NCBI RefSeq assembly: GCF_030272615.1
Contig: NC_081415.1
Coordinates: 375,799,392-375,863,391, forward strand
Direction: 5' to 3'
DNA from: Cryptomeria japonica
Lineage: Eukaryota; Streptophyta; Pinopsida; Cupressales; Cupressaceae
DNA: 64,000 nt
Numbering within the stretch: the stretch's first letter is position 1; each line of letters starts with the position of its first letter. Positions 57,114-64,000 of the stretch are shown one piece after another. The notes below the pieces were generated by a model. It was not told the origin of the DNA and did no database searches. It worked only from the letters and a program-made list of their open reading frames with translations. The translations under genes and the position numbers were made by a program.

Positions 57114-58149
57114 ATCCTTGTCCTTTGAAAAGTAAAAAGGAAGTAATGAAGAAACTCATTTCACAAGGATATAGCTCGCTATTGCTACTAATGAGAGGAT
57201 TCGAAGATTTCAAACCATGGTTGTATAAGTTAGGAAGAAAGGGCCACACATTGTTAAGTATGCAAACCAAAGCCTGATGAAGATAGAAGTCTTCTTTTTT
57301 TATATATCTTGTCCACAAACTATGATAGAAGAGAATCATGCTTATAAGAGGGGTTGAGATTATTACTATAGATGTTGGGCATGAACCCCCAAACTAGAAA
57401 TGGTCACATACGAGCCATGTCTTGACCCTAAAGTGCCACTCTAAGTAGCACTAACATGACTATGATAGTATAACATCACCTTGAACATGTAAAATCTGCA
57501 CTTCACCATGACATTTTTTCCTTATCACTTAATATTGATTATTAACTTAATCAATCAAGCATCTTCCATCTCATTTAGGAGTGATTATTACATATAAAAT
57601 TTTCCGTGCACCATTACAATTTGTTTCACTTAAATATCGATAATAATTTAATCAAGTATCTTTCGTCTAATTTAGAGGTGATTATATTAAAACTCCTTCA
57701 TTCACTATGTGGTAACTCAAAGTCACGAAATACATATGCATGAAAGTGTTAAGCTTCTATAATTGGGGTCGTTCATGAACCTAGACCTAAGCCTCAAGGA
57801 TTCATTTGCAGTATCTCTACTTGCATGTCATCTTGTAGGAATTCAAAGGATTCATGGTTCACACTCAAATGAGGGAGCTCTTTCTATCCTCTTGTATGAG
57901 ATCTTTGATCTCTCTCTAAGCAATGACTATTTAGTGACTATGTTGACTTAGTTATCATAAAGTGTTAGCTCCATACCTAAGATCACTTGTCATTAGTGTA
58001 CAAACATGCACATATACATGGTGGTTATATCATAGACCACATACATAGTGATTGTCTCAAGTACACATCACATATACATAAGGGACTAGCACATAAATAT
58101 CACAGGTACATAAGGTCTACCTTTGCTTACATCACATACACCATGCATT
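57114..58149. other. Spacer without recognisable genes
   Basis: Degenerate, moderately AT-rich. Nothing with domain-like features on either strand. Confidence 0.4.
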
Positions 58150-58365
58150 ACAAAGACAATAGTGATTGGTAATTCGAGCGTCATAAAGAGAATAGTGTTT
58201 AACTCATTTAAGCATCATAAAAACAATAGTGATCGCCTCATACAAGCATGGAAAAGACAATAATGATTAGCTTATACAAGCATCACAAAGAAAATAATGA
58301 TTGGCTCATTCAAACATCACAAAGACAATAGTATTGGCTCATTCAAGTATCACAAATACAATAGA
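58150..58365 (+). repeat. 34-bp tandem repeat, about six to seven units
   Basis: The word ACAATAGTGATTGG and variants recur near 58156, 58190, 58223, 58257, 58291, 58324 and 58357, a steady 33-35-bp period. Units share CTCATTCAAGCATCACAAAG-like text. Noncoding. Confidence 0.85.
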
Positions 58366-59261
58366 ACTCATACACAATAGTTGTCTCATGTCCAAAGTGC
58401 ATCCTAGGGAGAAAATGAATGTTGATGCATTGCACACAACACCATGGGTCCCATTCTTTTCCGTACTCTTTTGCACCAACAACAACTAGGAAAAGGATTC
58501 AATGTACCCCATAGTTCAATGAGGTTTCATTCTCAACCCAACAAGGTCAAGTATATCAACTTACAACCAGGAAGAGTATTCGATATATCATCCTCGTGTA
58601 ATTTCATAATTTTAAAAATTGACAATCAAATAATATGATTAATATAATAGGGTTATCCGCATGTAAGTTAATACTCTTTATCATTTATAAGTGGAATAGA
58701 ATTAGATAATGTTACAATATATCTTACTATTTCTAATACAACCTCATTTTTCAAAATCAAAATTAAAATCAAATTACAATATTATAATGTTAACCTACAG
58801 TGTATATAGTTATAAGTTACAATTATAATTCAGATCACATTCGACTATTCTATTCTAAATTATAAAATTTCAACTTTATGATTTCACTTTCATAGAGCTT
58901 TGCTAATAAGACTCATAATCAACTAATTCAAACAACCAATTTTATCATATCATAAGATAATACTAGTTACAAAAAATTAAAGATCGTGTCCCAAAATTTA
59001 AACCTTTGAAAGAAACTATTGTGGAGGTTCCGATCTGGATACGATTGAGGAATCTCCCAATGGAATTAAAAGATTCTGAAACCTTAAGTGATAGGGACTA
59101 AATTGGGTTACATCCTGAAAGCAAATGAAGTCATTGATCCAAAGGATCTCAATATGTATTGAGGATTTGTATAAACTCGAAATCCTTCTCTCGCCTTCCC
59201 AAGTTGAAATGATTACCAATGAAGGTATTTGATGTTAGTAGATTGGATTTGATGAAGCTAT
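58366..59261. other. AT-rich spacer before the satellite
   Basis: No coding or element features. The region 58620-58990 is very AT-rich. Confidence 0.45.
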
Positions 59262-62200
59262 TGAAAAGAGCGTTTTCACGGCCACAGCTCAGGAATCGAG
59301 ATTCGTGCCCTGGAAGCTCGTTGTGCCTCCAAACCACGATTTTAATGCTTTGACATCGGGGGTATCAAGGCACAAGCTCCGAAATGAGATCTTAAGAGCA
59401 CAATTACGGTCAAAATCGCATTTTGACGCCTACGGCTCCGAAATTAGAACTCATGCCCTGAAAGCTCGTTGTGTCTCCAAACCATGGGTCTTGAATCGGG
59501 ATTCGTGCCTCGAAACCCATATTTTTACGATATATAAAAGGTTCCTTCGAGGCGCAAGCTGGTGCTTTCGAGGCACAAGCTCTAAAGCAAGGTCCTAAGA
59601 GTACGATGCTAGCGAAAATCGTGTTTTGACACTTGCGGCTTTGAAACTGTGACTCATTGTTTGAATCGTCGTTGTGCTTCCAAACCTTGATTTTGATGCT
59701 CCAAAACTGGGGCTTTCAAAGCACAAGCTCTTAAATGAGGTCCTGAGTGCACGATGCTAGTCAAAATTGCATTTTGACAACCACAACTCCGGGATTGGGG
59801 TTCGTGTCTCGAATAATCGTTGTGCCTACAAACATCAATTTTGACGCCTATGGCTCTAGTTTCGTGACTTACGCCCTGAATACTCGTTTTTCCTCCAAAC
59901 CCCGATTTTGATGCTCCGAAATGAGCTCCTAAGAACATGATGCCAGTAAAAATTGCATTTTGATGCCTGCGGGTCTAGAATTGAGACTCTCACCTTGAAT
60001 GCTCATTGTGCCTCCAAACCCCAATTTTTGATGCTCTGAAACCAGGGCTTTTGAGGCACAAGCTGCGAAATGAGGTCATAAGAGAACAATGTAAGTCAGA
60101 ATCACATTTTGACGCCCCCAACTTAGGAATCGAGACTCATGCCCTGAAAGCTCATTTTGCCTCCAAACCCTGATTTTGATAATCCAAAACTCGATCTTTC
60201 AAGGCACAAGCTCCAAAACGATGTCTTAAGAGCACGATGCTAGTTAAAATAACGTTTTGACGCCCACTGCTCCAAAATTAGGACTCGCTTCCCAAAAGGT
60301 CGTTGTGCCTCCAAACCCCAATTTTGATGCTCCAAAATTTGGTCTTGTGTCCCAAATAGGAACTCATGCCCCGAAATCTCAGTGTGGCTCGAAACCCCTA
60401 TTTTGACGCTCTTAAACCAGGGCTTTCGAGGAACAAGCTAGGAATCGAGACTTGTGCTCTGAAAGTTCATTCTGCCTTTAAATGCCAGTTTGGACGCTCT
60501 GAAACTAGGGCTTTCGAGGCACAAGATCCAAAACGAGGTCCTAAGAGTAGGATGTCAGTCAGAATTGCCTCTTTGACGCTCGTCATTTTGGAATCCAGAC
60601 ACGCACCGCCAAAAGCTCGTTCTGCCTTCAAAGCCCAATTTTGACACACCAAAAGTGGGTCTTTCAACACAGAAGCTTTGAAACAAGGACCTAAGAGCAC
60701 GATCCTAGTCATTATCGCGTTTTCACGCCAGTGACTCTTAAATCGGGACTCACGCCCAGAATGCTCGTGGTGCCTCCAAATTCTGATTTTAACACTGCAT
60801 AACCGGAGCTTTCGAGGGACAAGCTTCGAAAGTACGTCCTAAGAGCACGATTCTAGTCAAAATCGTGTTTTGAAACCCACGGTTCCGAAATCATGACTAG
60901 TGCCCTGAATAATTGTTGTGCCTCCAAACCCAAATTTTGAAGCTCTGAAATCGAGGCTTTCAAGGCACAAGCTCTGAAACGAAGTCCTAAGAGCATGATA
61001 CCAATCAAAATCGTGTTTTGACGCTCGCGGCTATGGAATCAGGACTTGCACCTTGAAAGCTCGTTGTGCCTCCAAACCCCAATTTTGACACATTGAAATT
61101 GGCGCTTTCGAGTCACAAGCTCCAAAATGAGGTCCTAGAAGCACTATGCCAGTCAAAATTGCGTTTTGACGCTAGCGGCTCTAGAATCAACACTTGCGCC
61201 CTAAAATCTCGTTGTGCCTCCACGAAACGAGGTTCTAAGAGCACAATGCAAATCAAAATCGTGTTATGACGCCTTCAACTCTGAAATCGGAACTCGCGCC
61301 TCGAAAGCTCGATGGGCCTCGAAACCCCAATTTTGACTCTCTAAAAAAGGGGCTTTCGAGGCACAAACTCTGAAATCAGGTCCTAAAAGCACGATGCTAG
61401 TCGAAATCATTTTTTGACACCTGCGGTTCCGAAATCGTGACTCGTGCCTTGAAAGCTCATTGTGCCTACAAACCCCGATTTTGACACTCCAAAACCAACG
61501 CTTTCAAGGCACAAGCTCTGAAATGAGTTTCTAAGAGAATGATACCAGTCATAATCGCGTTTTGATGCCCGCGGTTATGGAATGGGGACTCGCACCCTGA
61601 AAGATCATTGTGGCTACAAACCACGATTCTGAAGCTCCCAAACTGGCACTTTCGAGGCACAAGCTCCAAAATGAGGTCCTAAGATTACCATTCCAATCAA
61701 AATCATGTATTGATGCTCATGGCCTCAAAATGGGGACTCGCGCCCCGAAAGCTTGTTGTGCCTCCAAACCCTAATTTTGATGCTTTGAAACTAGGGTTTT
61801 TTAGGCACAAGCTCCAAAACGAAGTTCTAAGAGTACGATGCCATTCAAAATCTTGTTTTGACACTCGCGGCTCTAGAATCGAGACTCACACCCCAAATAT
61901 ATTTGTTGTGGCTCAAAACCTTGGTTTTAATGCTCTGAAACCATGGCTTTTGAGGCATAAACTATGAAACGAGGTCCTAAGAGCACGACGCCAGTGAAAA
62001 TCACAATTTGATGCCCGCAACTCTAGAATCTAGATTCATGCCTCGAAAGCTCGATCTGCCTCCAAATGCTAATTTTGACGCTCTGAAATTAAGGCTTTCA
62101 AGGCACAACCTTTGAAACTAAGTCCTAATAGCATGGTGCTAGTCAAAATCGCCTTTTGACGCCCATGACTTCAGTATCAGGTCTCGCACCTCAAAAAATC

Positions 62201-64000
62201 ATGGTGCCTCCAAACCCTAATTTTGATGCTCCAAAACCTGTGCTTTCAAGGCAAAAACTCTGAAATAAGGTCCAAAGAGCACGATGCCAGTCAAAATCGC
62301 GTTTTGACATCGATGACTTAGGAATGGGAACTCATGCCCCGAAAGCTTGTTGTGCCTCTAAACCTTAATTTTGACGCTCTAAAACCGAAGCTTTCGAGGC
62401 ACAAGCTCTGAAATGAGGGCCTAAGAGCACGATGCCAGTCAAAATCACACTTTGATGCTCGCGGCTCCAGATTCAAGACTTGCACCCCAAAAGCTCGTTC
62501 TGCCTCCAACCCCCAATTTTGACGCTTCAAAACTGGCGCTTTTGAGGCACAAGCTCCAGGATGAGGTCCTAAGAGCACGATGCCAGTCAAAATCGTGTTT
62601 TGACGTCCGCGGCTTCGGAATGAGGACTTGTGCGTTGAATTCTCATTGTGCCTCTAAACCTGGATTTTGACGCTCTGAAACCAAGGCTTTTGAGGCACAA
62701 GCTCTGAAACGAGGTCCTAGGAGCACGATGCCAATCAAAATCGCTTTTTGTCACCCGCAGTTCCGGAATTGTGACTCGTACTCGAATGCTCATTGTCCCC
62801 CCAAAGACAAATTTTTATGCTCCAAAACTGGGGCTTTCACAACACAAACTCTGAAATGAGGTCCAAAGAGCATGATGCTAATGAAAATCATTTTTTGACG
62901 ACCACGGCTTAGGAATCAAGACTCGTGTCGTGAATGGTCATTGTGCCTCCAAACCCTGATTTTGATACTTCATAACTGGGGCTTTTGAGGCACAAGATCT
63001 GAAACGAGGAACCAAGCACACATTGCCAATCAAAATCGTGTTTTGACGTCCGCAGCTCTTGAATCGAGACTCACACCTCGAATGCTTGTTGTGTCTCCAC
63101 ACCTTGATTTTGATCCTCCGAAACAGGGGCTATCAATACAAAAGCTCTGAAACGAGGTGCTAAGAGCACCATTTTAGTGAAAATCGCATCTTCATGCCCG
63201 CGACTCCAGAATTAGAACTCGCACCCTAAATGCTCGTTGTGCCTACAAACCTCAATTTTTATGCTCTGATATTGGGGCTTTTGAGGCACAAGCTCTAAAC
63301 CAAGGTTCTAAGAGTACGATGTGAGTCAAAATCATGTTTTGACATGCACAGCTCAGGAATCGAAACTCATGCCCCGAAAGCTCTGTGTGCCTCTAAACCT
63401 CGATTTTGACAATCCGAAACTGGTGCTTTCAAGGAGCATGCTCCAAAATGAGGTCCTAAGAGCACGATGCTAGTCAAAATCGTGTTTTAATGCCCAAGGC
63501 TCATGAATTAGAAATTGTGCCCTTAAAGCTCATTGTGCCTCCAAACCCCAATTTTGATGCTTCGAAACTAGGTCTTTCGAGCCACAAACTCCGAAACGAG
63601 GTCCTAAGAGCACAATGCTAGTTAAAATCATGTTTTGATGCTCGTGGCTCAAGAATTAGGACTCACACTCCAGAAAGATCGTCGTATTTCCAAACCCTGA
63701 TTTTGATGCTCCCAAACTGGGGCTTTCAAGGTACAAGTTCCAAAACGAGGTCCTAGGAGCACAATGCCATTCAAAATCTTGTTTTGATGCCTATCGCTCC
63801 GGAATCGGGGCTCTCACCTCGAATGCTTGTTGTGCCTAAAAACCTCTAAAACGGGGTCCTAAGAGCACAATGCGAGTCAAAATTGTGTTTTGATGCTCGT
63901 AGCTCCAGAATCGGGACTTGCCCTTCGAATGCTTGTTGTGCCTCCAAACCTTGGTTTTTACACTCTAAAACTGGGGCCTTTAAGGCACAAGCTCCAAAAC
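59262..64000 (+). repeat. Satellite array, 148-bp monomer, about 32 copies, continuing past the window
   Basis: The word ACGATGCCAGTCAAAATC recurs at 62281, 62429, 62577 and (variant) 62725, exactly 148 bp apart, and the pattern holds through the region with small length changes. A monomer contains GAGGCACAAGCTC, GGTCCTAAGAGCACGATG, GTCAAAATCGCGTTTTGAC, GGGACTCGCGCC, GCTCGTTGTGCCTCCAAACC and GATTTTGACGCTC. Neighbouring monomers differ at many sites, often CG against TG or CA, as in old methylated arrays. Open frames inside come from the 148-bp periodicity and are not genes. It may be a pericentromeric, subtelomeric or dispersed satellite; the sequence alone does not say. Confidence 0.93.

Noticed and set aside
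59305-62793. Many short frames with shared peptides such as HKL-NE-LRA
   Set aside because: The peptide repeats follow the 148-bp satellite period; no start or stop pattern is conserved.
59262-64000. CRISPR-like regular repeats
   Set aside because: Repeats are 148 bp, contiguous, diverged and without unique spacers; the rest of the window is clearly plant.

Overview
The window is plant nuclear DNA dominated by transposable elements, most likely from a conifer or another gymnosperm with a very large genome. Reasons: two 9-kb L1-type LINEs whose ORF2 carries an added RNase H, a Ty3/gypsy chromovirus, a decayed Penelope-like element with a GIY-YIG endonuclease (among plants such elements are known from conifers, the Dryad group), long AT-rich spacers, and many solo or nested LTR insertions. 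There are no rRNA, tRNA, CRISPR or bacterial features. The only host-gene signal is two clean exons at 19072-19200 and 20227-20338 that resemble the C-terminal part of strawberry-notch/FORGETTER1 helicase-like proteins.

Layout. 1-1241: AT-rich spacer. 1259-16919: LINE copy A on the minus strand with a 17-bp target-site duplication. A 6.75-kb plus-strand element (8793-15540) sits inside its ORF1, with TG...CA ends, a CCTAC duplication, a decayed 1208-codon ORF, and no LTRs that I can see. 16937-31590: AT-rich spacer or intron with the two exons, a gypsy gag remnant, a MITE-like repeat and two solo LTRs (24714-26387 and 28127-28591), each with an exact 5-bp duplication. 31590-40905: LINE copy B on the plus strand, same family as A. 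41523-45776: Penelope-like element between 1.1-kb inverted arms. 45956-53843: chromovirus with both LTRs, an ATTTT duplication, and a 467-bp solo LTR (sister of the one at 28127) nested in its 5' LTR. 53849-59261: spacer with a 96-bp exact duplication and a 34-bp tandem repeat. 59262-64000: satellite with a 148-bp monomer, running off the right edge.

The most interesting points are: (1) both LINE copies carry a conserved third ORF of about 218 codons downstream of RNase H, which I do not recognise and which shows signs of protein-level selection; (2) the Penelope-like element inside a long inverted repeat; (3) the large unrecognised ORF in the nested element that lacks visible LTRs; (4) the satellite monomer with two built-in dyads. 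Nearly all coding regions are broken by stops and frameshifts, and many stops look like C-to-T (or G-to-A) changes, as expected for methylated, silenced repeats. None of the elements looks able to move on its own now.
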